Notes under the pieces: generated by a model
Told to the model about the DNA's origin: nothing
Seen by the model: the letters and a program-made list of their open reading frames with translations, nothing else
Database searches by the model: none
Shown: positions 17,064 to 24,633 of the stretch, one piece after another
How the letters are laid out: the number at the start of each line of letters is the position of its first letter
How positions within the stretch are numbered: the stretch's first letter is position 1
Made by a program: the position numbers and the translations under genes
Source of the DNA: Paracoccaceae bacterium
GTDB taxonomy: Bacteria; Pseudomonadota; Alphaproteobacteria; Rhodobacterales; Rhodobacteraceae
DNA: 32,779 bases
Direction of reading: 5' to 3'
Assembly: GCA_007128135.1 (NCBI GenBank)
Contig: SKYA01000140.1
Span: 1 to 32,779, forward strand

Positions 17064-18062
17064 ATGACAGAAGATTCTGAAACCGACAGGCTGACCCGCG
17101 ACCTGGACTGGAACCTGCTGCGCAGTTTCGTCGCCATGGCCGAGGCGCGCTCGATAACCGATGCGGCCCAGCGGCTGCGTCTGACACAGCCATCTGTCTC
17201 TATTGCTTTGAAAAAACTAGAGGATCGTATCGGCAAGCGCCTCATCGACCGGGCCCCCGGACGCTATGAGCTGACCCGTGCGGGTGCCCTGCTCTATCGA
17301 GAGGCGGTCGAGATTCACGGCGCGGTGCATCGGCTCTCGACACTCATGCGCGACATGACCGACGAGGTGACGGGACATGTCCGCATTGCCGTTGCCAGCC
17401 ATGTCGTCTGCCCGCTTTTTGATCAGGTCCTGTCCGAATTTCACGCAGCCTATCCGCGCGCGACGCTGTCGATATCGGTTCTGGGGTCCGGCTCCGCCCT
17501 GGCCAGCGTGGCCTCCCGCACGGCATCCTTCGCGATCTGCCTTGTCCACCGACGTGATCCCAAGATCGAATACCTGCGCCTGTATCGAGAGTTCTTCGGC
17601 CTGTTCTGCGGCCCGCCACATCCATTGTTCGGGCGCCGCGGGCTGCGGCAGAAGGATCTGGCCGGGCATTCGGCAGTCAGCTTCGAGACGGACAGACTGC
17701 ATGACGCCCTGCGCCCCGTCACCCTGCTGCGCGCGGAGTCGGAATTGAGCGAGCGTATCATAGGCACCTCAAGCCACCTTGAAGAGGTGCGCCGCATGGT
17801 GATCTCGGGGCTTGGCATAGGCCCGTTGCCCCTTCATGTGGTTGAACGAGACGTCAGGGACGGGCTTCTCTGGCGGCTGCCGCCTTATGTGAACCCGCCC
17901 CCCATCGACGTGCATCTGGCGTGGAACCCCAAGGCCATGCTCAACCGCGCCGAATCGGCCCTCCTTGGGGCATTGCAGGAAGCCATCGCCTCTGTTCCCA
18001 TTGCCGACCGCACCTATGGTCTGGATACCAGTCACGAAGGCACTGAAGGCAAGGCCACCTGA
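17064..18062 (+). CDS. LysR-family transcriptional regulator
   Basis: A 332-residue LysR-type regulator with the N-terminal winged helix-turn-helix at about residues 17-75 (RSITDAAQRLRLTQPSVSIALKKLEDRIG) and a substrate-binding effector domain after it. It is divergent from the ten-gene transport and catabolism operon and is very likely its regulator, with the operon substrate or an intermediate as inducer. The ATG at 17064 has no ribosome binding sequence before it and an in-frame TAG lies 12 bases upstream, so the message may be leaderless or have a very short leader. Confidence 0.9.
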   Translation: MTEDSETDRLTRDLDWNLLRSFVAMAEARSITDAAQRLRLTQPSVSIALKKLEDRIGKRLIDRAPGRYELTRAGALLYREAVEIHGAVHRLSTLMRDMTDEVTGHVRIAVASHVVCPLFDQVLSEFHAAYPRATLSISVLGSGSALASVASRTASFAICLVHRRDPKIEYLRLYREFFGLFCGPPHPLFGRRGLRQKDLAGHSAVSFETDRLHDALRPVTLLRAESELSERIIGTSSHLEEVRRMVISGLGIGPLPLHVVERDVRDGLLWRLPPYVNPPPIDVHLAWNPKAMLNRAESALLGALQEAIASVPIADRTYGLDTSHEGTEGKAT

Positions 18063-18222
18063 GTGTCCGTTCTCGATCCGGCAGACGCGCCCGGACCCCA
18101 GCCTGCAAACCGTTACGCGAGGCAAGCGAGCGGCCTGGGATTGCCGTCGGGTCGGGCAGTCAACCATGCATCCGGTTATCGCGCGGCTTGCAACTGCCCT
18201 CGCGGCATCCGAGGATGGCAGG

Positions 18223-18594
18223 ATGGATCATGACACCAGACGTTCCCGGTTGCGCATCCGCATCCACTTTGACGACCACGGGATGATCGGCCCCGGCAAG
18301 GCCGAATTGCTCGAACGCATCGATCGCTGCGGCTCGATCGCTGCGGCCGGGCGCGAGATGGGGATGAGTTACAAGCGCGCGTGGGAACTCGTGGGCACGC
18401 TGAACGCCATGTTCCGCGATCCGGTGGTCGAAAGCACACGCGGTGGTCCCGGTGGCGGTGGCGCGGTTCTGACCGAGGCGGGCCGCGAGGTGCTGAACCT
18501 CTACCAGGCGTTCGAGCGCGAGGTGGCAGAAGCCGGCGCCGGGCGGATTGCGGCCCTGCACTCCCGGCTGAAGGATCTTCCCGAAGAAAGATAA
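18223..18594 (+). CDS. Short ModE-like regulator (DNA-binding domain only)
   Basis: A 123-residue protein matching the N-terminal winged-helix domain of the molybdate-responsive regulator ModE: RIRIHFDDHGMIGPGKAELLERIDRCGS-type opening, then SIAAAGREMGMSYKRAWELV (38-57) and the GGPGGGGAVLTEAG wing. The C-terminal molybdate-binding (Mop) domains of full ModE, which is about twice as long, are absent. The start at 18223 has GAGGATGGCAGG just before it; an in-frame ATG at 18166 would add 19 residues. It lies just upstream of modA and a ModE-box-like palindrome, so it probably controls modA. Confidence 0.83.
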   Translation: MDHDTRRSRLRIRIHFDDHGMIGPGKAELLERIDRCGSIAAAGREMGMSYKRAWELVGTLNAMFRDPVVESTRGGPGGGGAVLTEAGREVLNLYQAFEREVAEAGAGRIAALHSRLKDLPEER

Positions 18595-18608
18595 CGCTTG
18601 CGCCATCG

Positions 18609-18652
18609 GTCCTTCTCGGGCGATATTTTCCTAAAAATATATCGAGAAGGAC
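18609..18652 (+). promoter_or_regulatory. ModE-box-like palindrome inside a hairpin covering the modA ribosome binding site
   Basis: CGATATTTT (18621-18629) and AATATATCG (18636-18644) are inverted half-sites, 8 of 9 positions symmetric, spaced by 6 bases; this is the layout known for ModE boxes (CGNTATATA-N6-TATATNNCG). Around it, GTCCTTCTCG (18609-18618) and CGAGAAGGAC (18643-18652) are perfect inverted repeats, and ATATTTT/AAAATAT pair around CCTA in the centre. As RNA this folds into a long hairpin whose 3' arm contains AGAAGGA (18645-18651), the modA Shine-Dalgarno sequence. Confidence 0.75.
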
Positions 18653-18658
18653 CTGCAT

Positions 18659-19456
18659 ATGCCGTTCGATTCTTCCCGTCGATATGTTCTTGTGGCAATA
18701 ACGTCGCTGGCCCTGACAGCACTGCCCACACTGCCCGCACTGGCGCAGAAGGACGCGCCCGTGATAGCTGTGGCCTCGGACCTGCAATTCGCGATCACCG
18801 AGATCGCGGCAGCGTTCGAGGCCGAGACTGGCCTGCGGGTGCGGCTCTCGTTGGGGTCCACGGGCAATTTCGCCCGCCAGATCCGGGAGGGCGCGCCCTT
18901 CGAGATCTTCATGGCCGCCGACGAGCAGTTCATCGCGCAGCTCGACCAGGAGGGACTGACCCGCGACGCGGGCGACCTCTACGCCATCGGTCGGGTGGTG
19001 GTCATGGCAGCGCATGGCGCGACGCTGACCCCCGATGCAGGACTGGACACCCTTGCCGACATGCTCGCGGCGGGCAGGATTACCCGTTTTGCCATCGCAA
19101 ATCCCGAGCACGCGCCCTACGGCATGCGCGCGCGCGAGGCGCTGATCGCACGCGGGTTGTGGGATGATCTGCAACCCTTCCTCGTGATGGGCGAGAATGT
19201 CAGCCAGGCAGCGCAATTTGCCCTTTCAGGCAATGCCGAGGGCGGCATCATTGCCTATTCGCTTGCCCTTGCGCCGCAAATTGCCGTGCGCGGGACCTAT
19301 GCCCTGATTCCCGAAGACTGGCACGAACCGCTGCGCCAGCGCATGGTGCTTCTCAACGATGCCGGCCCCGTGGCCGAGGCGTTTTATGACTACATGATGC
19401 AACCCGCAGCACGCGCGATCATGGACCGTTACGGCTTCGTCCTGCCCGAGGATTGA
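18659..19456 (+). CDS. modA: Molybdate-binding periplasmic protein ModA (orphan)
   Basis: A 265-residue periplasmic binding protein with a Sec signal peptide (cleavage likely after residue 29, ALA). ModA-type ligand motifs are present: ASDL (Ser40), LGSTGNFARQI (Ser67), APFEIFMAADE (79-89), NPEHAPYG and GENVSQAAQFALSGNAEGGIIAYSLA with the valine and tyrosine that contact the oxyanion. It should bind molybdate or tungstate for import. The strong AGAAGGA element sits 7 bases before the ATG. No modB or modC gene follows: the next gene begins 477 bases later and is unrelated, so the permease and ATPase must be elsewhere. Confidence 0.88.
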   Translation: MPFDSSRRYVLVAITSLALTALPTLPALAQKDAPVIAVASDLQFAITEIAAAFEAETGLRVRLSLGSTGNFARQIREGAPFEIFMAADEQFIAQLDQEGLTRDAGDLYAIGRVVVMAAHGATLTPDAGLDTLADMLAAGRITRFAIANPEHAPYGMRAREALIARGLWDDLQPFLVMGENVSQAAQFALSGNAEGGIIAYSLALAPQIAVRGTYALIPEDWHEPLRQRMVLLNDAGPVAEAFYDYMMQPAARAIMDRYGFVLPED

Positions 19457-19933
19457 GTCCGGGCCGGGCTGCGGCCGAACCGACACTGACGCGCAAGGCT
19501 GCTTGAAAGTCATCATCCCGCAAGGTTGCGCGCGCAACTGGCCATCCATGCGGCGGACTGGCTGCACCATGGCCGCCTGCCTCCGTGCCTGTTGCGGTGC
19601 GACGGATCAATGTCCACCCCTTGCGCTCCGTGTGGTTGATGTGCTGTATGAGGCGCGGAGTGATGGGAGCGCAAACATGATCGTCGCGCGGCAGGTGCAG
19701 GTTCGGAGGAACGGGCAGAACCCGCGCCGCCCGCATCCCGAACGGCTGCATCAGGGTCGCGTCGCAAATGTCAAAAGTGTCGGGGCGGGCGATGTGTCCC
19801 TGCACATGCGTCGCGCAACGAAGCATACAGGCAGGGCCCTTGCCATGGTGGCTGATCCCATACGTGTCGCGAAAGGCGAATGTCGGCAAGGCCGGTTTGC
19901 CAGCGCCCATCCAGTCAGGAAAGTTGACCCGGC
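19457..19933. other. 477-base stretch without a recognised gene
   Basis: Open frames of 144 residues (plus, 19503-19937) and 163 residues (minus, 19419-19910) overlap here on opposite strands, but neither shows a known domain, a good ribosome binding site or a neighbour-coupled start, and both look like chance frames in GC-rich DNA. A perfect 14-base palindrome, GTTGCGCGCGCAAC, lies at 19525-19538 and could be an operator. The promoter for the dehydratase gene should be near the right end. No molybdate permease remnant was found. Confidence 0.5.
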
Positions 19934-21643
19934 ATGACCAGACCCCGCCGCAGCCAGAACTGGTATGGCAAGCTTGACAGGGACGGCTTCATCCACCGGT
20001 CGTGGATGAAGAACCAGGGCTTTCCCGACCATGCCTTCGATGGCCGCCCGATCATCGGCATCTGCAACACATGGTCGGAACTCACACCGTGCAATTCCGG
20101 CCTGCGCATCCTTGCCGAAGCCGTCAAGCGCGGCGTGTGGGAGGCAGGGGGCTTTCCGGTGGAATTTCCCGTCACCTCGCTTGGCGAGACGCAGATGAAA
20201 CCCACCGCGATGCTGTTTCGCAACCTGCTGGCGATGGATGTGGAGGAATGCATTCGTGCCTACGGCATTGACGGGGTGGTGCTTCTGGGCGGCTGCGACA
20301 AGACGACACCGGGGCAGGTGATGGGCGCGGCATCGGTCGATCTGCCGTCCATCGTGGTCAGTTCCGGCCCCATGCTGAACGGCAAATGGCGCGGGCGCGA
20401 TATCGGGTCGGGCACCGATGTGTGGAAATTCTCGGAAGCGGTGCGCGCGGGCGACATGACCTTGCAGGATTTCATGGCCGCTGAATCGGGCATGTCGCGC
20501 AGCGCGGGCGTGTGCATGACCATGGGCACGGCCAGCACGATGGCGTCACTGGTCGAGGCGATGGGGCTTGCCCTGCCCACCAATGCGGCCCTTCCGGCGG
20601 TCGATGCGCGGCGCACGGCGCTGGCGCATCACACCGGGCGGCGCATTGTCGAAATGGTCGAGGAAGACCTCAAGCCCTCGGACATCCTGACCCGCGCGGC
20701 CTTCGAGAACGCGATCCTGGCCAATGCCGCTGTCGGGGGCTCCACCAACGCGGTGGTACATCTGCTGGCCATTGCCGGGCGCGTCGGCGTTGATCTGACG
20801 CTGGCCGATATCGAGCTTGGCCGCGATATTCCGCTGTTGGTCAACTGCATGCCGTCAGGGCAATACCTGATGGAGGATTTCGCCTATGCCGGCGGTGTCC
20901 CCGCCGTTCTGGCGCAGATCAAGGACCACCTGCAACCCGCGCGCACCGTGCTGGGCGGCGATATTTCCGCCTATGCCGAAGGCGCCGAGATCTTCAACGA
21001 GGATGTGATCCGCCCGCTGTCGAACCCGGTGAAGCCTGCCGCCGGTCTGCGCGTGCTGCGCGGCAATCTGGCACCTGACGGGGCCATCGTGAAACCCTCG
21101 GCAGCGACCGATGCGCTGCTGGAACATGAAGGCCCCGCCTATGTGTTCGAGAGTATCGAGCAACTGAAAGCCGAGATCGACCGCGACGATCTGCCCGTCA
21201 CCCCCGACACTGTCCTGGTGCTGAAAGGCTGCGGGCCGAAGGGGTATCCCGGCATGCCCGAGGTCGGCAACATGCCGATCCCCGCGAAACTGGTCAAGGC
21301 GGGCGTCCGCGACATGGTGCGCGTGTCGGACGCGCGCATGTCGGGCACGGCCTTTGGCACGGTCGTGCTGCATGTCGCGCCCGAAGCACAGGCAGGCGGG
21401 CCGCTGGCGCTGGTGCGCACGGGCGACCATATCCGGCTGTCTGCCAGCCGGGGGGAACTCTCGCTGCTGGTCGATGACGCGGAACTCGCCGCCCGTCGCG
21501 CCCTCTGGCAGCCCGACCCGCCGCATTACACGCGCGGCTATGCGAAGCTCTATGTCGATCACGTCCTGCAAGCCGACAAGGGCGCGGACCTGGATTTTCT
21601 GGTGGGCAAGGATACCCGCCTTGTCACACGGGAGAGCCACTGA
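19934..21643 (+). CDS. IlvD/Edd-family dehydratase, probable sugar-acid (aldonate) dehydratase
   Basis: A 569-residue iron-sulfur dehydratase. Cluster cysteines are Cys53 (TPCNS), Cys121 (GGCDKTTPG) and Cys194 (GVCMTMG), with the metal and lysine positions Glu85, Asp122 and Lys123, and SDARMSGTAFG near residue 460-470 carrying the catalytic serine. The cysteine spacing matches the [2Fe-2S] L-arabinonate dehydratase of Rhizobium rather than a housekeeping dihydroxyacid dehydratase IlvD, and the partner SDR resembles aldose 1-dehydrogenases. It therefore probably dehydrates an aldonic acid to its 2-keto-3-deoxy form in a non-phosphorylated sugar pathway. The exact sugar is unknown. The SDR start overlaps its stop. 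Confidence 0.88.
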   Translation: MTRPRRSQNWYGKLDRDGFIHRSWMKNQGFPDHAFDGRPIIGICNTWSELTPCNSGLRILAEAVKRGVWEAGGFPVEFPVTSLGETQMKPTAMLFRNLLAMDVEECIRAYGIDGVVLLGGCDKTTPGQVMGAASVDLPSIVVSSGPMLNGKWRGRDIGSGTDVWKFSEAVRAGDMTLQDFMAAESGMSRSAGVCMTMGTASTMASLVEAMGLALPTNAALPAVDARRTALAHHTGRRIVEMVEEDLKPSDILTRAAFENAILANAAVGGSTNAVVHLLAIAGRVGVDLTLADIELGRDIPLLVNCMPSGQYLMEDFAYAGGVPAVLAQIKDHLQPARTVLGGDISAYAEGAEIFNEDVIRPLSNPVKPAAGLRVLRGNLAPDGAIVKPSAATDALLEHEGPAYVFESIEQLKAEIDRDDLPVTPDTVLVLKGCGPKGYPGMPEVGNMPIPAKLVKAGVRDMVRVSDARMSGTAFGTVVLHVAPEAQAGGPLALVRTGDHIRLSASRGELSLLVDDAELAARRALWQPDPPHYTRGYAKLYVDHVLQADKGADLDFLVGKDTRLVTRESH

Positions 21644-22410
21644 TGACCCATCCCATCTATCCCGACCTCGACGCCGCGTCGGTCTTCATCACTGGCGGCG
21701 GCTCCGGCATCGGCGCGGGCCTGACCGATGCCTTCCTGCGTCAGGGCGCTCGCGTGGCCTTCGTGCAGCGCTCGGACGCGACGGCCTTTTGTGATGCCAT
21801 GCAACAGGCCACAGGCAACCGGCCGCTGTTCATTGCCTGCGACATCACCGACGCGCAGGCGCTGAAAGCCGCCATCGCGCAGGCCGCCGAGGCGCACGGC
21901 CCGGTGCAGGTGCTGGTCAACAATGCCGCCAATGACCAGCGCCACAGGCTGGAGGATGTGACCGAGGATTTCCTCGACTGGTCGCTGGCAATCAACTTCA
22001 AATGCCATGTGACCGCCTGTCAGGCGGTTGTTCCTGCCATGCGCGCCCTGGGCGGCGGGTCGATCGTCAACATCACCTCGATCAGCTACATGATGGGCAA
22101 TGCCGGCTATCCGATCTATACGGCGGCCAATTCGGCGCTCAACGGGCTGACCCGCAGCCTCGCGCGCGAGTTCGGGCCTGACCGCATCCGCGTCAATGCC
22201 CTGGCCCCCGGCTGGGTCATGACACCAAAGCAGCTGGAACACTGGGTCACGCCCGAAGGGCTGGCCGAACATCTCAAGCGTCAATGCCTGCCCGACACAC
22301 TCGCGCCCGAAGATATCGCGCGAGGCGTGCTGTTCCTTGCGTCCAATGCCAGCCGCGCGATGACAGGGCAGGCGCTGGTGATTGATGGCGGCGTGGTGGT
22401 GACCGGATAG
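21643..22410 (+). CDS. SDR-family dehydrogenase, XylB-like, with Asn in place of catalytic Lys
   Basis: A 255-residue short-chain dehydrogenase with the cofactor loop TGGGSGIG (17-24), NNAA (93-96), Ser145/Ser147 and the catalytic tyrosine Tyr159. It resembles Caulobacter D-xylose 1-dehydrogenase along its length (opening IYPDLD, GGGSGIGAGLT, NDQRHRLEDVT, VTPEG). In the YxxxK motif the lysine is replaced: YTAAN, Asn163, codon AAT at 22129-22131. With the overlapping dehydratase gene it probably forms a sugar oxidation pair, but the missing lysine makes activity or cofactor handling uncertain. Confidence 0.88.
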   Translation: MTHPIYPDLDAASVFITGGGSGIGAGLTDAFLRQGARVAFVQRSDATAFCDAMQQATGNRPLFIACDITDAQALKAAIAQAAEAHGPVQVLVNNAANDQRHRLEDVTEDFLDWSLAINFKCHVTACQAVVPAMRALGGGSIVNITSISYMMGNAGYPIYTAANSALNGLTRSLAREFGPDRIRVNALAPGWVMTPKQLEHWVTPEGLAEHLKRQCLPDTLAPEDIARGVLFLASNASRAMTGQALVIDGGVVVTG

Positions 22411-22707
22411 GCGTCCCGCCCGACGCGCAGCGGATGTGGCCCAAAGGCATGACCTCCCGCGACTTGCGCGCACGGTGTCGCGGCCTGTCGTCCCTCAGGC
22501 GTCAGACACGGACGAAACCCCTCTCATGCGCCCAAGGGATAAATATCCCCGCAGCCACTTGCAAAGCAGCGCGCCGTCAGTTACATAACCCCTGCATAGC
22601 TTCTTCATTCGATCTTCTGTCTCCATACGGCTTCAGTTGCGATTTTGACGACACTGAGCCAGGCCATCGCGATCCTGCGGATGGCAAACAAGACAGGAGA
22701 TATCACG
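22411..22707 (+). promoter_or_regulatory. Non-coding stretch upstream of the cold-shock gene
   Basis: No gene is seen here. A 7-base stem with a 13-base loop (CCGCGAC at 22457-22463, GTCGCGG at 22477-22483) could end the dehydratase-SDR transcript, though no T-tract follows. GGGATA-AA-TATCCC at 22536-22549 is a small palindrome. TTGCAA (22559-22564) and TACATA (22582-22587), 17 bases apart, are a weak possible promoter; it would leave a leader of about 115 bases before the cold-shock start, in line with the long leaders of such genes. Confidence 0.35.
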
Positions 22708-22914
22708 ATGGCCAATGGCACCGTGAAATGGTTCAACGCAACCAAGGGTTTCGGATTCATCGCTCCGGCGCATGGGTCCAAGGACGTTTTCGTTCATGTG
22801 ACCGCGCTGGAACGCGCCGGGATCCGTCAGCTTGATGACGGTCAGGCCGTGACGTTCGATCTCGAAAGTGATCGTAACGGCCGCGAGTCGGCAACGAATC
22901 TCGCGCTCGCCTGA
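22708..22914 (+). CDS. Cold-shock domain protein (CspA family)
   Basis: A 68-residue single cold-shock domain protein that binds single-stranded nucleic acid. The RNP1 motif KGFGFI (13-18) and RNP2 motif DVFVHV (26-31) are present, preceded by GTVKWFN. The ATG at 22708 has AGGAG 9 bases upstream and gives the usual family length; the frame is open further upstream but without a family match. It stands alone, with its own terminator 30 bases after the stop. Confidence 0.96.
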   Translation: MANGTVKWFNATKGFGFIAPAHGSKDVFVHVTALERAGIRQLDDGQAVTFDLESDRNGRESATNLALA

Positions 22915-22943
22915 ACCCGGGCTCGCACGACGACATGATCAGG

Positions 22944-22972
22944 ACGGGAGCGATGCAAATCGCTCCCGTTTT
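22944..22972 (+). terminator. Rho-independent terminator after the cold-shock gene
   Basis: ACGGGAGCGAT (22944-22954) and ATCGCTCCCGT (22959-22969) are perfect 11-base arms around a GCAA loop, a stable GNRA tetraloop, followed by TTTT (22969-22972). It is the clearest terminator in the window. Confidence 0.92.
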
Positions 22973-23134
22973 CCGTTATCGGTCGCAAACTGCCGGGTTT
23001 CGCGGCCCCCGGCCCTCTGAGCCTTTGCCAGCCGGCCCGCAATCGGGACTGCCTTGTGCGGGCCAGCGTCGCAATCGCTGAAATGAACGCGCTCAGCCGG
23101 TGCGCCGCCGCCGCCGACCCCTGCGCCATCCCCG

Positions 23135-23869
23135 TCAGCGGTCAGGCAGGCCCGACCCGGTCTGGCCGGCAATCTCGTCCGACCCGTCGATCAACCTGTC
23201 GGGCTGCGCCAGCACGGTCAGCTTTTCCCTGTCCGTGATGATCACCCTCGCCCCATCCATCTTGATGCCATCCGCCTCCAGCAGGCGCAGCGTGCGCGAG
23301 AGGTTCTCTGGCGTCATCCCAAGATATGAGGCGAGCAGCCGCTTTTCCACGGGCAGGATGTAGGATGCCACGCCGCCCGCCAGCAGCGACTGCCGCAGCA
23401 GGTAGGAGGCCACCCTCTCGCGGGAATTGCGCAGCTTGAGCGTCTTTGCATTGCGCACGACCGAGCGGTAGCACGCGGCAAGCTCATTGATCACGGATAC
23501 CGCGAATTCGGTATCGTGCCGGAACATGGCGCGCAGGTCCGAGGCCGGGACAAGGATGATGCGCGTGCGCTCCAGTGTGCGGGCGGACATCAGATAGGGT
23601 GCATCCCGGATACAGGCCGCGAGGATGAAGGTCGAGACCGGGCGCAGGACCGCCATGGTGCATTCCCGCCCCGACCATTGCGCGAACAGCTCGACCGAAC
23701 CTTCCAGCACGATATGCAGGAAATCGGCCGGATCGCCCTGCCGGATCATCTCCAGCCCCTGAGGGAATATCTGGGCATAGGAACTCGCCATCAGCGATTC
23801 GAAATTTGCCTGCGCCATGTCGCGGAACAGATGCAGGTGGCGAATCTCGGGCAGGTCTTCGGGTCGCAT
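23135..23869 (-). CDS. narR: Crp/FNR-family regulator, NarR-like
   Basis: A 244-residue regulator with an N-terminal cyclic-nucleotide-binding-type barrel (about 15-120) and a C-terminal helix-turn-helix (176-202, SYLGMTPENLSRTLRLLE). Recognition residues Glu188, Ser191 and Arg192 match the E-xx-SR pattern of FNR, so TTGAT-type boxes are its expected target. The only cysteines are at 70, 86 and 133; the N-terminal iron-sulfur cluster cysteines of FNR are missing. In Paracoccus such a protein, NarR, sits beside narK and activates it in response to nitrate or nitrite. The position here, divergent from usp-narK-narGH, supports that name, though a Dnr/Nnr-type nitric oxide sensor is the alternative. 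GAGG lies before the ATG. Confidence 0.75.
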   Translation of the reverse strand: MRPEDLPEIRHLHLFRDMAQANFESLMASSYAQIFPQGLEMIRQGDPADFLHIVLEGSVELFAQWSGRECTMAVLRPVSTFILAACIRDAPYLMSARTLERTRIILVPASDLRAMFRHDTEFAVSVINELAACYRSVVRNAKTLKLRNSRERVASYLLRQSLLAGGVASYILPVEKRLLASYLGMTPENLSRTLRLLEADGIKMDGARVIITDREKLTVLAQPDRLIDGSDEIAGQTGSGLPDR

Positions 23870-23887
23870 TGCGCTGCCTCATTAGAA

Positions 23888-23901
23888 TTGACAATTATCA
23901 A
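23888..23901. promoter_or_regulatory. FNR-type box near the narR start
   Basis: TTGACAATTATCAA, which reads TTGATAATTGTCAA on the minus strand, matches the FNR/NarR half-sites TTGAT-N4-ATCAA with one change. It ends 18 bases before the narR start codon. That is too close for activation of narR from the usual -41 position, so autoregulation by blocking, or a distal role for the nar promoter, is more likely. Confidence 0.7.
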
Positions 23902-24023
23902 GTGTTTGGCGCAGATCCGTCATGCTGCCGACAGACAGGAATCTTATCCGGAAAACAAGATTCTTTCGACCGGTTTTTGCAGGTTTCAATCCATGTACGA
24001 TTTGGAATGAACTTCCCGCAACG

Positions 24024-24037
24024 TTGATCTGGATCAA
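24024..24037 (+). promoter_or_regulatory. Perfect FNR-type box upstream of usp-narK-narGH
   Basis: TTGATCTGGATCAA is a perfect FNR-family site. Its centre at 24030.5 would put a class II transcription start near 24072, leaving a leader of about 40 bases before the usp ATG. Anaerobic FNR and/or the NarR-like protein next door should act here to switch on the respiratory nitrate reductase genes. Confidence 0.85.
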
Positions 24038-24112
24038 GTCCCGTGGCCAGGGGCTGTGACTGTCTGCCTGCAAGCGGGTGCCTGAACGCACCCTGATCGC
24101 TAGGAGACGGCA

Positions 24113-24586
24113 ATGCATGTGATGCTGGCCTATGACAATTCCCGCAATGCCCGGATCGCGCTCGAAACCGTGCGCGACCTTCTCTCGGCCCTCAAGCCGC
24201 GCATCACGCTGATTTCGGTCGTCGAGGATGTGGGCAGTTCGACTGCGGGTGTCGATGAGCTGTTTTCGGCACAATATGCCGAACAGAAAAAAGGCACCGA
24301 AGCGGCGGCGGCCGAACTTGCGCAGGAGGGCTTCAATGCCTCTGTGCTCATTGCCGAAGGCGACGCGCGCAAGATGATCCTGCGCGCGGTGGAAGAACGC
24401 AAGCCCGACCTGCTGGTGATGGCACGCCACAGCCACAAGCCCGATCCCGGCCCGCTGAATTTCATCACGCGCAAGCTCGATGCCCTGGTCGAGGAATTCG
24501 ACCACATGACCTTCGGCTCGACCAGCGCATTTCTTGCACGCCGCGCGCCCTGTCCGCTGCTGATCATCCCGACCCATGCAGAGTGA
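24113..24586 (+). CDS. Universal stress protein (UspA family)
   Basis: A 157-residue single Usp domain with the usual opening (VMLAYDNS, acidic residue Asp8) and a C-terminal FGSTSAFLARRAPCPLLIIP with the GSTS phosphate-binding turn at 135-138. The first part of the ATP-binding motif, normally G-x2-G, reads ARHSHKP, so ATP binding is doubtful. AGGAG precedes the ATG. It is the first gene after the FNR box, 47 bases before narK1, so it appears to be expressed with nitrate respiration; Usp genes under FNR control are known in other denitrifiers. Confidence 0.92.
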   Translation: MHVMLAYDNSRNARIALETVRDLLSALKPRITLISVVEDVGSSTAGVDELFSAQYAEQKKGTEAAAAELAQEGFNASVLIAEGDARKMILRAVEERKPDLLVMARHSHKPDPGPLNFITRKLDALVEEFDHMTFGSTSAFLARRAPCPLLIIPTHAE

Positions 24587-24633
24587 CATGACCCGGACGC
24601 GCGCGAACCCATACTCAAATCTCGAGGTCTGAC

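Noticed and set aside
19503-19937. 144-codon plus-strand frame and 163-codon minus-strand frame as genes
   Set aside because: They overlap each other, lack ribosome binding sites and known domains, and the plus frame runs into the start of the dehydratase gene.
19934-21643. Housekeeping dihydroxyacid dehydratase IlvD
   Set aside because: The cysteine spacing and the overlapping aldose-dehydrogenase-like SDR point to a sugar-acid dehydratase of the same superfamily.
23135-23869. Naming the regulator FNR/FnrP (oxygen sensor)
   Set aside because: The N-terminal cysteine cluster required for an iron-sulfur oxygen sensor is absent; only Cys70, Cys86 and Cys133 occur.
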